Shown here: piece by piece, positions 56,068 through 64,000 of the stretch
How positions within the stretch are numbered: position 1 is the stretch's first letter
Layout of the letters: each line of letters begins with the position of its first letter
From: Leucobacter aridicollis
Lineage (GTDB): Bacteria; Actinomycetota; Actinomycetes; Actinomycetales; Microbacteriaceae
Direction of reading: 5' to 3'
NCBI RefSeq assembly: GCF_013409595.1
Contig: NZ_JACCBD010000001.1
Coordinates: 2,542,001 to 2,606,000 of the forward strand
Length of the DNA stretch: 64,000 nt
The notes under the pieces: generated by a model
Databases searched by the model: none
The model's input: the letters and a program-made list of their open reading frames with translations, nothing else
Told to the model about the DNA's origin: nothing
Translations under genes and position numbers: made by a program

Positions 56068-57324
56068 CTATCGCTCCACGACCTTGACGTCCCCGCCGAG
56101 AATGCTTGTCGTTGCCGCGAGCTGTTCGGCAGCGGTGACGCCGAACCGGGTCTGTTTCAGGAGTTCGTCGGCATCGGCGAGCGGGGTCAGCGACAGGTTG
56201 TGGCGGGCTGCCAGATCACCGGCGGCCTCCTGTTCGGCGGTCCAGTCGTAGTGCATGTATGTCGGGATCGCGGTTGGGTTCTCGATCGTCACGCCTCCGT
56301 CGCCGTCTCGTACGACGTCGAACCCGGCGATCACTCCGGTGCGCTGGTCGAGCTCGAGCTGGGTGCTGAGCATGTTCCCGATCGAGTACCAGACGAGCGT
56401 CTTGCCGCCGCCCGCCCGGTCGAGCCAGGTGACCGGCTGGAGGACGTGCGGGCCCGTACCCACGATCACGTCGGCGCCGAGACCCGCGAGTTTCGTCGCG
56501 AAGCTCCGCTGGGCGTCGTTCACCTCGTGCGAGTCTTCGGTGCCCCAGTGGGCCGAGACGATGACGACGTCGGCACGCTTGCGGGCGTCAGCCATGAGCT
56601 TCTCGACGAGGGCGTCGTCGTCCATGAAGTTCATTGATATTTTGTCGACCGGCGCGTTCGAGAACTCGGCGAAGGAGACCAGCGCGAACGTCGTGCCGTC
56701 CTGGTCGTAGACGGCGACGGTGCCCTGTTCGTCCGCGTTGCGGTTTGCCCCGTTCACGATGGCCGGGGTGAGCGCGTCCCACGCGGCGCGGGTCGCCGCG
56801 ATCCCCTCGGTGCCCTTGTCTGCGTTGTGGTTCGTCGCGAGGTTGACGAGGTCGCAGCCTGCGGCCCCGCGGAGATCTCGCGCGAACTCGGTCGGGGCGT
56901 TGAATGTCGGATACCCGCTGACGCCGAAGTCGACGCCGGCGCTCGGTACCTCCTGGTTGCAGAAGGTCACGTCGGCCGCGTCAAGCTGCGCCTCGATGCC
57001 GCTGAAGAACGGGGCGTAGTTGTAGCTTCCGTCCGGCTGCTGCGCGTTCTCGTTCACCGAGTCGTGCGGGAGCATGTCGCCCATCGCGATCACGTGGATC
57101 GGTGCGGGCGCGGCGGGCTCCTCAGACTGCTCGGCGGCCGGAGACTGGCTCGGCGTCGGTTTCTTGGTCGGATCAGGATCGCCGGAACCTCCGAGCAGCA
57201 GCGCGGCGGCAACCGCGGCACCGCCGAGCAGCAGCACCGCGGCGACGATGCTGGCGATGAGCACAGTACGGTTCGATCGGCCGGCGTCACGGCGGGCTGG
57301 ATCTGAGTGCGTGTTATCGGCCAC
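56068..57324 (-). CDS. CapA-family membrane-anchored protein (418 aa)
   Basis: One N-terminal membrane helix (about residues 20-44) is followed by a Pro/Ser linker and a CapA-type metallophosphoesterase-like domain (about 75-410). It contains GDMLPHD, FCNQEVPSAG, NLATNHNADKGTEG, SAHWGTED and GTGPHVLQPVTW. CapA-like proteins attach or modify poly-gamma-glutamate, or are wall-associated proteins of unknown role. The start is GTG 57324 with TAAGCT 6 bases upstream, leaderless, divergent from the VanY-like gene with only 34 bases between the start codons. Confidence 0.85.
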   Translation of the reverse strand: MADNTHSDPARRDAGRSNRTVLIASIVAAVLLLGGAAVAAALLLGGSGDPDPTKKPTPSQSPAAEQSEEPAAPAPIHVIAMGDMLPHDSVNENAQQPDGSYNYAPFFSGIEAQLDAADVTFCNQEVPSAGVDFGVSGYPTFNAPTEFARDLRGAAGCDLVNLATNHNADKGTEGIAATRAAWDALTPAIVNGANRNADEQGTVAVYDQDGTTFALVSFAEFSNAPVDKISMNFMDDDALVEKLMADARKRADVVIVSAHWGTEDSHEVNDAQRSFATKLAGLGADVIVGTGPHVLQPVTWLDRAGGGKTLVWYSIGNMLSTQLELDQRTGVIAGFDVVRDGDGGVTIENPTAIPTYMHYDWTAEQEAAGDLAARHNLSLTPLADADELLKQTRFGVTAAEQLAATTSILGGDVKVVER

Positions 57325-57330
57325 AGTTTC

Positions 57331-57352
57331 AGCTTAAAGCCTTCGTTAGGCT
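57331..57352. promoter_or_regulatory. Back-to-back leaderless promoters
   Basis: TAAGCT on the minus strand (57331-57336, 6 bases before GTG 57324) and TAGGCT on the plus strand (57347-57352, 6 bases before ATG 57359) sit only 10 bases apart. Each -35 region must overlap the other gene's -10 or start codon. Confidence 0.65.
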
Positions 57353-57358
57353 GAACCT

Positions 57359-58192
57359 ATGAACCTCGTCCCGTTCGGCTACCGCCCGACCACAGCGGCC
57401 TCCACGCGGGCTGTGCGCCGGGGAGATCTTGCCCGCCGTGCAGGCTGGACTGCAGCCGCCGCGTTCCTCGGCCTCGGCCTGCTCGCGGGCTGCGCCCAGA
57501 GCGAGCCAGCTTCGCCGTCTCCCGACACGGCAACAACGTCGCCAGCACCCGAGCCGACGCCAGATCCGGCTCCCGCGCAGCCCGAGTTCGACAGGTCTGC
57601 GCAGTCGATCGACGATCCGGCATCACTGTGGGTCATCAGCAACAAGTCGCGGCCGCTGGACCCGGTCGACTGGGCGCCGAGCGACCTCGTCGCAACCTCC
57701 GGCGTCGAGAACGAGTTCGACCAGCCGCTCCGCGAGCCGGCTGCGCGCGCGGTCGAGGCGCTCATCGGTGCGGCGGCCGACGCCGGTCACTCGGTGTGGA
57801 TCATCAGCGCGTACCGCGACTACGGCACGCAGGTCGCGCTCTACGACGGGTACGTCGACCGTGACGGCGCGGCGGCGGCCGACAGGTATTCGGCGCGGCC
57901 CGGCCATTCCGAGCACCAAACCGGGCTCGTCGTCGACCTCGACGATCACGGAGACTGCTACCTCGACGGCTGTTTCGGGGATACCCCCGCCGGGAAGTGG
58001 CTCGCCGAGAACGCGGCCGACTACGGGTTCGTCATTCGGTATCCCGAGGGCAAGGAGCAGGTGACGGGCTTCATGCCCGAGCCCTGGCATTTCAGGTTCG
58101 TCGGCACCGAGCTGGCGCTCGAGATGCGCGACCAGGGGGTCACGACGCTCGAGGAGTTCTTCGGGCTCCCGGCGGCGCCCGACTACCCGTAG
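57359..58192 (+). CDS. VanY-like D-alanyl-D-alanine carboxypeptidase lipoprotein (277 aa)
   Basis: A lipoprotein signal with LLAGC (acylated Cys at about residue 45) is followed by a Ser/Pro/Thr linker (about 50-75) and an M15B peptidase domain (about 80-275). Zinc motifs are SEHQTGLVVDL (SxHxxGxAxD-like) and EPWHFRFVG. It trims the last D-Ala from peptidoglycan stem peptides at the outer membrane face. ATG 57359 has TAGGCT 6 bases upstream: leaderless. A tandem 19-bp repeat follows the stop. Confidence 0.9.
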   Translation: MNLVPFGYRPTTAASTRAVRRGDLARRAGWTAAAAFLGLGLLAGCAQSEPASPSPDTATTSPAPEPTPDPAPAQPEFDRSAQSIDDPASLWVISNKSRPLDPVDWAPSDLVATSGVENEFDQPLREPAARAVEALIGAAADAGHSVWIISAYRDYGTQVALYDGYVDRDGAAAADRYSARPGHSEHQTGLVVDLDDHGDCYLDGCFGDTPAGKWLAENAADYGFVIRYPEGKEQVTGFMPEPWHFRFVGTELALEMRDQGVTTLEEFFGLPAAPDYP

Positions 58193-58198
58193 CGCGTC

Positions 58199-58236
58199 GC
58201 CAACGCGCCCGCGCGCTGCCAACGCGCCGGCGCGCT
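58199..58236 (+). repeat. 19-bp tandem direct repeat
   Basis: Two adjacent 19-base copies (58199-58217 and 58218-58236) differ at one base. They contain GCGCCGGCGC-type self-complementarity, so they could fold as a terminator after the VanY-like gene while lying just upstream of the acyltransferase -10 (58255-58260). Confidence 0.7.
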
Positions 58237-58254
58237 GCGGCATGCCCTGGGCGC

Positions 58255-58260
58255 TACACT
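58255..58260 (+). promoter_or_regulatory. -10 box of a leaderless promoter (acyltransferase)
   Basis: TACACT ends 6 bases before GTG 58267, with no ribosome site. Confidence 0.6.
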
Positions 58261-58266
58261 CGTGCG

Positions 58267-58947
58267 GTGACCACCCCAGCGCAACCGGCTCGCACAGGCC
58301 CCATATTCTTTGTTGGCCGCGCCATTCTGAAGCCCGCGCTGTGGCTGCGGTACCGGCCGCGGGTGACGGGCCGCGACCACGTGCCTCGCACCGGCCCGCT
58401 CCTGCTCGTGAGCAACCACGAGTCGATGCTTGACACGATCCTGATCCCGTCGTTCACCCCGCGCCGCGTGCAGTTCCTCGCGAAGGCCTCGCTCTTTGGC
58501 TCGCGCCTGGGCCGCTGGTTCTTCACAGGCATCGGCGCGGTCGCCGTGCACCGGGGCGCCTCGTCGACGGCACAGGCGGCGCTCGACGCTGGCCGCGAGG
58601 TGCTCGAGCGCGGGAGCGCCTTTGTCGTCTTTCCCGAGGGTAGCCGGTCGACGGATGGCCGCCTGTACCGGGGGCGCGGCGGGGCGGCGTGGCTCGCGCT
58701 CGAGACCGGTGCGACCGTCGTCCCCGTCGGCCTTCGCGGCACGAACCGAAAGCTGCGCGACCCGCGGACCGGTCGCCCGGAGCGGGTCGCCATCCGGTTC
58801 GGCGCCCCGCTGGACCTCAGCGACCTGCGCGGCGAGCCGGGCGGCCGCGCGCGGCGGGAGGCCACCGAACGCATCATGGCCGCGATCCAGCAGCTCACCG
58901 GTCAGGAGCGCGCGGAAAAGTTCGCCGAAGGCAGCACCGCCGCGTAG
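58267..58947 (+). CDS. PlsC-type 1-acylglycerol-3-phosphate acyltransferase (226 aa)
   Basis: The acyltransferase motifs are NHESMLD (HX4D, catalytic His) and FPEGSRSTDGRLYRG (glycerophosphate-binding). It transfers acyl groups to lysophosphatidate in the inner leaflet for phospholipid synthesis; another lipid acceptor is possible. The start is GTG 58267 (long upstream frame is not conserved), with TACACT 6 bases upstream. Confidence 0.87.
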   Translation: MTTPAQPARTGPIFFVGRAILKPALWLRYRPRVTGRDHVPRTGPLLLVSNHESMLDTILIPSFTPRRVQFLAKASLFGSRLGRWFFTGIGAVAVHRGASSTAQAALDAGREVLERGSAFVVFPEGSRSTDGRLYRGRGGAAWLALETGATVVPVGLRGTNRKLRDPRTGRPERVAIRFGAPLDLSDLRGEPGGRARREATERIMAAIQQLTGQERAEKFAEGSTAA

Positions 58948-58956
58948 CATTGCGGC

Positions 58957-60660
58957 ATGGACGCTGATGTCATTGTCGTAGGTGCCGGACTCTCCGGGCT
59001 CGTCGCCGCGCGGGAGGCGTACGCCGCCGGGCTACGCACGATCATTGTTGATCAGGAGGGCCCGCAGAACGTCGGCGGGCAGGCGTGGTGGTCGTTCGGC
59101 GGGCTCTTCCTCGTCGACTCCCCCGAGCAGCGGCGCCTCGGCGTCAAGGATTCCTTCGAGCTCGCCTGGCAGGACTGGCAGGGCAGCGCCCAGTGGGACA
59201 GGCTCCCGGACCCCGGGCAGGAGGCCGACGCGGCGGACGGTGCGCCGGCGGCGGACCACTGGGCGGCGCGCTGGGGCCGTGCCTACGTCGAGTGGGCGGC
59301 GGGTGAGAAGCGCGCGTGGCTGCGTGAGGTCGGCATCGACCTCACCCCGATGGTCGGCTGGGCCGAGCGCGGCGATCTCACGGCGACCGGCCACGGGAAC
59401 TCGGTGCCGCGCTTCCACGTGTCGTGGGGCACGGGGACCGGGGTTGTGCGGCCGTTTGTCGAGTCCGCGCACGAGGCGGTGGCCGCGGGCCGCACGGAGT
59501 TCAGGCACCGTCACCGGGTCGACGAACTCGTCACCGAGGGCGGGGCCGTCGTTGGTGTGCGCGGCGCCGTGCTCGCGCCCGACGAGGGCGACCGCGGGGC
59601 CGCCTCGAACCGCGCCGAGGTCGGCGCATTCGAGCTGCGCGCGCCGAACGTCATCGTCGCGAGCGGCGGTATCGGCGGCAACCACGACCTCGTCCGCGAG
59701 CACTGGCCCGAGCGCCTCGGCGCTCCCCCGCGCGAGATGGTGACCGGCGTTCCGGCGTATGTCGATGGGCGCATGCTCGCGATCGCGGGCGACGCGGGAG
59801 CACGCCTCGTCAATCAGGATCGCATGTGGCACTACACCGAGGGCATCAAGAACTGGTACCCGGTCTGGCCGAGCCACGCGATCCGGATCCTGCCAGGCCC
59901 GTCGCCGCTCTGGCTCGATGCGCTGGGCCGGCGGCTCCCCGCCCCGGGGCTGCCCGGCCACGACACGCTCGGCACGCTGAAGCTTCTGCGCACCCTCCCG
60001 GGCCTCGCCGAGCACGATCACTCGTGGTTCGTCGTGACCAGCAGGATCGCCGCGAAGGAGTTCGCGCTGTCTGGTTCCGAGCAGAACCCCGACCTCACGA
60101 ACCGCGACAAGAAGCTCCTCATGAAGACCCGGCTCGGCAAGGGGGCGCCGGGGCCGGTGCAGGCGTTCATCGACCGGGGCGCCGACTTCGTCACGGCCGA
60201 CACCGTCGCCGAACTCGTCGCGAAGATGAACGGGCTCACGGACGAGCCGCTGCTCGATGCCGCGGAGGTCGAGCGCGTCGTTCGCGCGCGCGACGCCGAG
60301 TTCGACAACCCCTTCTCGAAGGACGCGCAGGCCATGAGCGTGCACAATTCGCGCCGCTACCTCGGGGACCGTCTCACCCGCACGACCAAGCCGCACAAGC
60401 TCCTCGATGAGTCGGCCGGACCGCTCGTGGGCATCAAGCTGCACGTGCTCACCCGGAAGTCGCTCGGCGGGGTCCAGACCGACCTCTCCTCCCGTGCGCT
60501 CGGGGCCGACGGTTCGCCGATTCCGGGGCTCTTTGCCGTGGGCGAGGCCGCCGGCTTCGGCGGCGGCGGCGTGCACGGCTACAACGCACTCGAAGGCACG
60601 TTCCTCGGCGGCTGCCTCTTCTCCGGGCGGGCCGCGGGGCGCGCCGTCGCGGGGCGATAG
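58957..60660 (+). CDS. FAD-binding dehydrogenase, KstD/fumarate-reductase family (567 aa)
   Basis: The protein has an N-terminal Rossmann FAD site VVGAGLSGLVA (about residues 6-16) with a later Asp/Glu in IIVDQEG. The second FAD region at the C-terminus is GLFAVGEAAGFGGGGVHGYNALEG. A central substrate domain contains WHYTEGIKNW and the catalytic-type Arg region. The family includes 3-ketosteroid dehydrogenases and fumarate-type reductases; the substrate is unknown. ATG 58957 has TAGCAT 6 bases upstream (58945-58950), which overlaps the previous stop codon. The amine oxidase follows 3 bases later. Confidence 0.88.
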   Translation: MDADVIVVGAGLSGLVAAREAYAAGLRTIIVDQEGPQNVGGQAWWSFGGLFLVDSPEQRRLGVKDSFELAWQDWQGSAQWDRLPDPGQEADAADGAPAADHWAARWGRAYVEWAAGEKRAWLREVGIDLTPMVGWAERGDLTATGHGNSVPRFHVSWGTGTGVVRPFVESAHEAVAAGRTEFRHRHRVDELVTEGGAVVGVRGAVLAPDEGDRGAASNRAEVGAFELRAPNVIVASGGIGGNHDLVREHWPERLGAPPREMVTGVPAYVDGRMLAIAGDAGARLVNQDRMWHYTEGIKNWYPVWPSHAIRILPGPSPLWLDALGRRLPAPGLPGHDTLGTLKLLRTLPGLAEHDHSWFVVTSRIAAKEFALSGSEQNPDLTNRDKKLLMKTRLGKGAPGPVQAFIDRGADFVTADTVAELVAKMNGLTDEPLLDAAEVERVVRARDAEFDNPFSKDAQAMSVHNSRRYLGDRLTRTTKPHKLLDESAGPLVGIKLHVLTRKSLGGVQTDLSSRALGADGSPIPGLFAVGEAAGFGGGGVHGYNALEGTFLGGCLFSGRAAGRAVAGR

Positions 60661-60663
60661 CGC

Positions 60664-62067
60664 GTGGAGCGATTCGACACGATCGTTGTAGGCGCCGGCG
60701 TCGCGGGCCTCACCGCGGCCCGGCTACTCGCGCACGCTGGCCAGCGGGTCACCGTGCTCGAGGCACGCAATCGGATCGGCGGCAGGCTGCACTCCGAGCG
60801 GATCGGCGGCCGCGTCACCGACGTTGGGGGATCCTGGATTCACGGGATCACTGACAGCTCGGTCCATGCGGTCGCGGTCGGGCTCGGCCTCGACATGGCC
60901 GAGTTCACCGTCGGCGGCTACCAGGCAGGCGGGCGGCCCATCGCCTACTACGGCCCCACCGGTGAGCGACTGAGCGCCGCAGCCCGGGCGGCGTTCGTCG
61001 CCGATGTCGCGGCCGTCGACCGCCGCCTCGCAGCGGTCGTCCAGGCCCTCCCGGCCGGCCACACGTACGCTGCGGCGTCGGCCACCGCGGTCGAGGCGGT
61101 CGCGCGGCAGAGCGGATGGGACGACGCTCGCGCGGCCCGCGTGTCCGAGTACCTCGCGCACCGCGCCGAGGAGCAGTACGGGGTCGACGCGTCGCTGCTC
61201 GACGCGCACGGGCTCGACGACGACGAGGTGGACGGCGACGAGGTCGTCTTCCCCGGCGGCTACGACGCGCTCGCCAGCGGGATCGGTCGCGGGATCGACG
61301 TCAGGCTCGAGCACACCGTCCGAGCGATCCGATGGGCGGCCGTGCCCGGCACCGATCCCGCGATCGCGCCGGTGACAGTCGACACTGGCGCCGGCGAGTT
61401 CCACGCGGACCGCGTCGTCGTCACAGTCCCGGTCGGGGTACTTCGGTCGGGTGCGATTGCGTTCGAACCGTCGCTGCCAGACGACGTCAGCGGTCCGCTC
61501 TCGCGGCTGACGATGAACGCGTTCGAAAAGGTGTTCCTGCGCTTCGATGAACCGTTCTGGGATCGCGACGTCTACGCGATCCGCAGGCAGGGCGAGCGCG
61601 CGGCATGGTGGCACTCCTGGTACGATCTCACGCGACTCGGCGGCGGGCCGACGCTGCTGACGTTCGCCGCCGGCGACTGCGCCCTCGCGACGCGGGGGTG
61701 GAGCGACGAGCGGATCACGGGCTCCGTGATGAGCGCGCTCCGCGACATCTACGGACCCGATGTTCCCGACCCGACAGAGGTGCGGGTCACTCGGTGGCAG
61801 GACGACGAGTTCTCCCGCGGATCCTACGCCTACATGACCGTCGGATCGACGCCGGCGGATCACGAACGGATCGCCGCCCCGCTCGGCGGCCCGTCGACTC
61901 CCACAGGGGCCGCACGCGACTGGGCAACGGCGACGCTCCACATCGCCGGCGAGGCGACGTGGCAGGACGACCCCGCGACCGTCACCGCCGCACTGGAATC
62001 CGGGCGGCGAGCCGCAGCCAGGATCCTGGGCGAGACACCGCCGCTGTCGGCGCTCTGGGCGCAGTAG
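60664..62067 (+). CDS. Flavin monoamine oxidase (467 aa)
   Basis: FAD site VVGAGVAGLTAARLLAHAG with the acidic VLEARNRIGGR (about residues 6-42), and the C-terminal HIAGEATWQDDPATV of amine oxidases. The central substrate region has a WHSWYDL stretch. It oxidises amines to imines with H2O2 release; polyamine or aromatic amine substrate cannot be told apart. The start is GTG 60664, three bases after the previous stop, so it is coupled to the FAD dehydrogenase. Confidence 0.88.
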   Translation: MERFDTIVVGAGVAGLTAARLLAHAGQRVTVLEARNRIGGRLHSERIGGRVTDVGGSWIHGITDSSVHAVAVGLGLDMAEFTVGGYQAGGRPIAYYGPTGERLSAAARAAFVADVAAVDRRLAAVVQALPAGHTYAAASATAVEAVARQSGWDDARAARVSEYLAHRAEEQYGVDASLLDAHGLDDDEVDGDEVVFPGGYDALASGIGRGIDVRLEHTVRAIRWAAVPGTDPAIAPVTVDTGAGEFHADRVVVTVPVGVLRSGAIAFEPSLPDDVSGPLSRLTMNAFEKVFLRFDEPFWDRDVYAIRRQGERAAWWHSWYDLTRLGGGPTLLTFAAGDCALATRGWSDERITGSVMSALRDIYGPDVPDPTEVRVTRWQDDEFSRGSYAYMTVGSTPADHERIAAPLGGPSTPTGAARDWATATLHIAGEATWQDDPATVTAALESGRRAAARILGETPPLSALWAQ

Positions 62068-62086
62068 GCCGCGGCCCCCGTGCGGG

Positions 62087-63028
62087 TTAGCGCGCGCTCG
62101 CGTCCTCGCCCATGCAGATCGCGCCGAGCTGCGAGCTCGCCTCAGCCCACTGCGACTCCGCGTCCGAGCGCTGCTTCACCTGATCCAAGGTGAGCTGCTC
62201 GTCCGTCTCAGCGAACGCCAGCAACTCCGAAACGAGCGCTGAGAACTCGGCGTCGTCCGATGCCGCGAGCAGGTCGGTGTAGTACGCCGCGGGGTCGTCG
62301 AAGATCGATACCTCCGGCGCGAGCAGCGCGGTGCATAGTGCCTCGTTCTCGGAGCCGATCCACGGCGTGTCGCTGAAGCGCGGGTCCGGCACCTCGGTCC
62401 AGTCGTCGCCCGGGCTGTGGAACTCGCTGTCGCCGTGATCGTAGGCGTCGGCGTCGACCGCCGAGCTGTACGCGGAGCCGAACGCGCCAAACACGCCGAA
62501 GAAGACGAAGAACAGGATCGTGCCGAGGATGCTCAGCCCGATACGCACGTAGCCGATGATCGTCGCGGCGAGTGCGAGTCCCCGCCCGCCTTCTCCCGTG
62601 CGCTTGATCTTGCTGAGCGCGATGTGGCCGAGAATGACACCAACGATGCCCGAGAAGAACACGGCGATGAACCCGACGATCGCAAACACGTTCATCGGCG
62701 GCGCGGCCGGCGCGTACGGCTGACCGACCGGATACCCGGGCTGCGCGTAGCCAGGCTGCGCGTAGCCCGGCTGCTGATACGTCGGCTGGCCTGCTGGCTG
62801 TGCCCAGCCCTGGGCGGGCTGCGGGGCGCCAGGCGCCGGCTGCTCGGGAGCTGGGAACCCTGAGGGCGACGCCTGTGCGGCGGGCTGCTGCTCGGAGCCG
62901 TCCTGTTCGGGCTCGGGCCGGTGCGGGAACGACTGCAGGGCAGGCACGCCTGGGGTGGCGGTACCGGGATCGACAGCGCCGTCCTCGGGCGTTTCGTTGG
63001 GGTCGCGGTCAGGGGGCAGCTGGGTCAT
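62087..63028 (-). CDS. DUF4190-type membrane protein with proline-rich N-terminus (313 aa)
   Basis: The N-terminal 105 residues are Pro/Gln-rich with repeats of QPGYA (two or three copies). The DUF4190-like pair of membrane helices (about 110-180) has the family's GHIALSKIKRTGEGGRGLALA loop, then a soluble acidic tail (about 195-313). Such proteins are common in actinobacteria and of unknown role. ATG 63028 has TAGACT 6 bases upstream (63035-63040): leaderless. Confidence 0.83.
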   Translation of the reverse strand: MTQLPPDRDPNETPEDGAVDPGTATPGVPALQSFPHRPEPEQDGSEQQPAAQASPSGFPAPEQPAPGAPQPAQGWAQPAGQPTYQQPGYAQPGYAQPGYPVGQPYAPAAPPMNVFAIVGFIAVFFSGIVGVILGHIALSKIKRTGEGGRGLALAATIIGYVRIGLSILGTILFFVFFGVFGAFGSAYSSAVDADAYDHGDSEFHSPGDDWTEVPDPRFSDTPWIGSENEALCTALLAPEVSIFDDPAAYYTDLLAASDDAEFSALVSELLAFAETDEQLTLDQVKQRSDAESQWAEASSQLGAICMGEDASAR

Positions 63029-63123
63029 GCCCCAAGTCTACGCGGGCGATCCTCGCGAATCGCGGTGAGACATGACGCGACGACCCGCCGCGATGGGGTC
63101 TGCGCGACGTCGGTGACGCAGAG

Positions 63124-63786
63124 CTAGTAGAGCAGGAACTGCGCGGTCTCTTCGCTCTCAGCTCCGCCAGCCCCCGCGCTCAGGTGGTAGGAGGCGCCGC
63201 CGGCCACGACCGGGTCGCGCGTGATCTCGCAGGTCTCCGTACTCGACCGCGTCCGGTCCCACGAGACAGGCTCGCTCTCCAGGGTCTCCCCTGCTTTCAG
63301 CACGACGGGGAGCGACTCCGCGTTCGTCTGGCAGTCCGTCGAGCGCCAGACGTCGTCGCTGCCGCTCGACACCGTGAAGCTCATGCCGGCGGTGCCGAGG
63401 TCGGCGACGCATGCGTCCTTGCCCGTGTTCTTCACGCTGAGCGACAGCTGCGGGAACTCGCCGTCGCCGTACGAGCCCTGGTCGGTCACGGGGACCACCT
63501 CGAGCGCGGCCTTCGCGCACGCGACCGGTTCCCCGGCCTTCGCAGCATCGGGCTTCGGGGTTTCGGCGACGTCGGACGGGACCTTGACGTCCTTCGCGTC
63601 GTCCGGCGCCGCCGCCCCTGGCCGCACGACAATCAGCACGATCGCGACAACAACAGCGACGAGGCCGAGCAGAACGATGAGTCTGCGCCGGACGTAGACA
63701 CTCCGATCCTCCGGCCCCACGGGGTCGCGCAGGGCCGACCGCGCTCCGTGCTGCTCCGACGGATCTTGAGCTGGTCGCCTGGCCAT
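63124..63786 (-). CDS. Membrane-anchored extracytoplasmic protein, unknown function (220 aa)
   Basis: A basic cytoplasmic N-terminus is followed by one helix (about residues 34-54) and a small beta-rich domain (about 80-220) with four or five cysteines, likely disulfide-bonded (C89, C125, C151 and later). It resembles DUF4232-like extracellular domains, but I cannot assign a function. ATG 63786 has TACGCT 6 bases upstream: leaderless. Confidence 0.75.
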   Translation of the reverse strand: MARRPAQDPSEQHGARSALRDPVGPEDRSVYVRRRLIVLLGLVAVVVAIVLIVVRPGAAAPDDAKDVKVPSDVAETPKPDAAKAGEPVACAKAALEVVPVTDQGSYGDGEFPQLSLSVKNTGKDACVADLGTAGMSFTVSSGSDDVWRSTDCQTNAESLPVVLKAGETLESEPVSWDRTRSSTETCEITRDPVVAGGASYHLSAGAGGAESEETAQFLLY

Positions 63787-63812
63787 GGCCTCAGCGTACC
63801 CCCGACCTCTGA

Positions 63813-64000
63813 CTACAGGCGCTTCAACATGCGGGTGTTGCCAAGCGTGTTCGGCTTCACCCTCGCGAGATCAAGGAACTCGGCGATGCCCTCGTCGTGC
63901 GAGCGAAGCAGCTCGGCGTACACCTCTGCTGCGACCAGCTCGGCGTCCTCCCCGACCTCTTCGAACCCGTTGCGGCCAAAGAACTCGGTCTCGAACGTGA
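63813..64000 (-). CDS. C-terminal part of a probable GNAT acetyltransferase, 5' part outside the window
   Basis: The last 62 codons are visible, ending with TAG at 63813. The readable sequence begins with TFETEFFGRNGFEEVG, which matches the F-Y/F-x-x-x-GF terminal strand of GNAT domains, then a helical extension EGIAEFLDLARVKPNTLGN. The frame is otherwise unassigned. It is transcribed on the minus strand towards the membrane protein. Confidence 0.6.
   Translation of the reverse strand, partial: TFETEFFGRNGFEEVGEDAELVAAEVYAELLRSHDEGIAEFLDLARVKPNTLGNTRMLKRL

Overview
The window looks like a chromosomal segment of a GC-rich actinobacterium, most probably from the Microbacteriaceae (Leucobacter-like; this is inference from family resemblance, not a database match). 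Supporting signs are the divided rpoB-rpoC / rpsL-rpsG-fusA-tuf block, many GTG and TTG starts, LAxTG/LPxTG cell-wall anchors, a CsoR-type copper repressor, and numerous promoters whose -10 hexamer lies 6-7 nt before the start codon, implying leaderless mRNAs. I see no tRNA or rRNA genes, CRISPR arrays, insertion sequences or prophage genes.

Layout. 1-3464: two overlapping YhgE/Pip membrane proteins, the first behind a perfect palindrome. 3536-6787: a GntR regulator divergent from a proline iminopeptidase and an APC amino-acid permease. 6799-15200: a phosphorus-acquisition locus made of a wall-anchored metallophosphoesterase, a PhnE-PhnE fusion permease, PhnC, PhnD, a HAD phosphatase and a divergent GntR/UTRA regulator. 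15258-16257: an acetyltransferase and a small HhH protein. 16300-21373: a copper locus (csoR, a flavin disulfide oxidoreductase, a YHS protein, copA, a 53-residue membrane protein and copZ) with three identically spaced CsoR-like dyads. 21559-26336: a second wall-anchored phosphatase-type enzyme, an acetyltransferase and a YtcJ-like amidohydrolase. 26381-28334: a NarL-type two-component pair. 28408-33023: a surface module of a TasA/camelysin-like exported protein, a SipW-type signal peptidase, an LPxTG protein and a large ATPase-LuxR regulator. 33224-38016: a YdeI-like protein, an MFS transporter and a WecA-like/WbpM-like pair for initiating a surface glycan.

38142-52992 is the core expression block on the minus strand: rpoB-rpoC, three uncharacterised genes, then rpsL-rpsG-fusA-tuf. 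Strong promoters lie before rpoB and rpsL. Terminator-like or paired hairpins lie between rpoB and rpoC, between rpsG and fusA, and after fusA and tuf. The S10 ribosomal-protein operon does not follow tuf. RpoB carries Asn where rifampicin-sensitive bacteria usually carry His (E. coli position 526).

53112-64000 contains housekeeping and envelope genes: a PAP2 phosphatase; a glutaredoxin-like/spermidine-synthase-like/SprT-like operon; a NUDIX-like protein with a degraded motif; a CapA-like protein divergent from a VanY-like lipoprotein; a PlsC-type acyltransferase; two FAD enzymes; two membrane proteins of unknown role; and the end of a probable acetyltransferase.

The best candidates for something under-described are the TasA-like/SipW/LPxTG/LuxR module, the phosphate-ester scavenging locus, the terminator-like element inside rpoBC, and the consistent leaderless promoter spacing.
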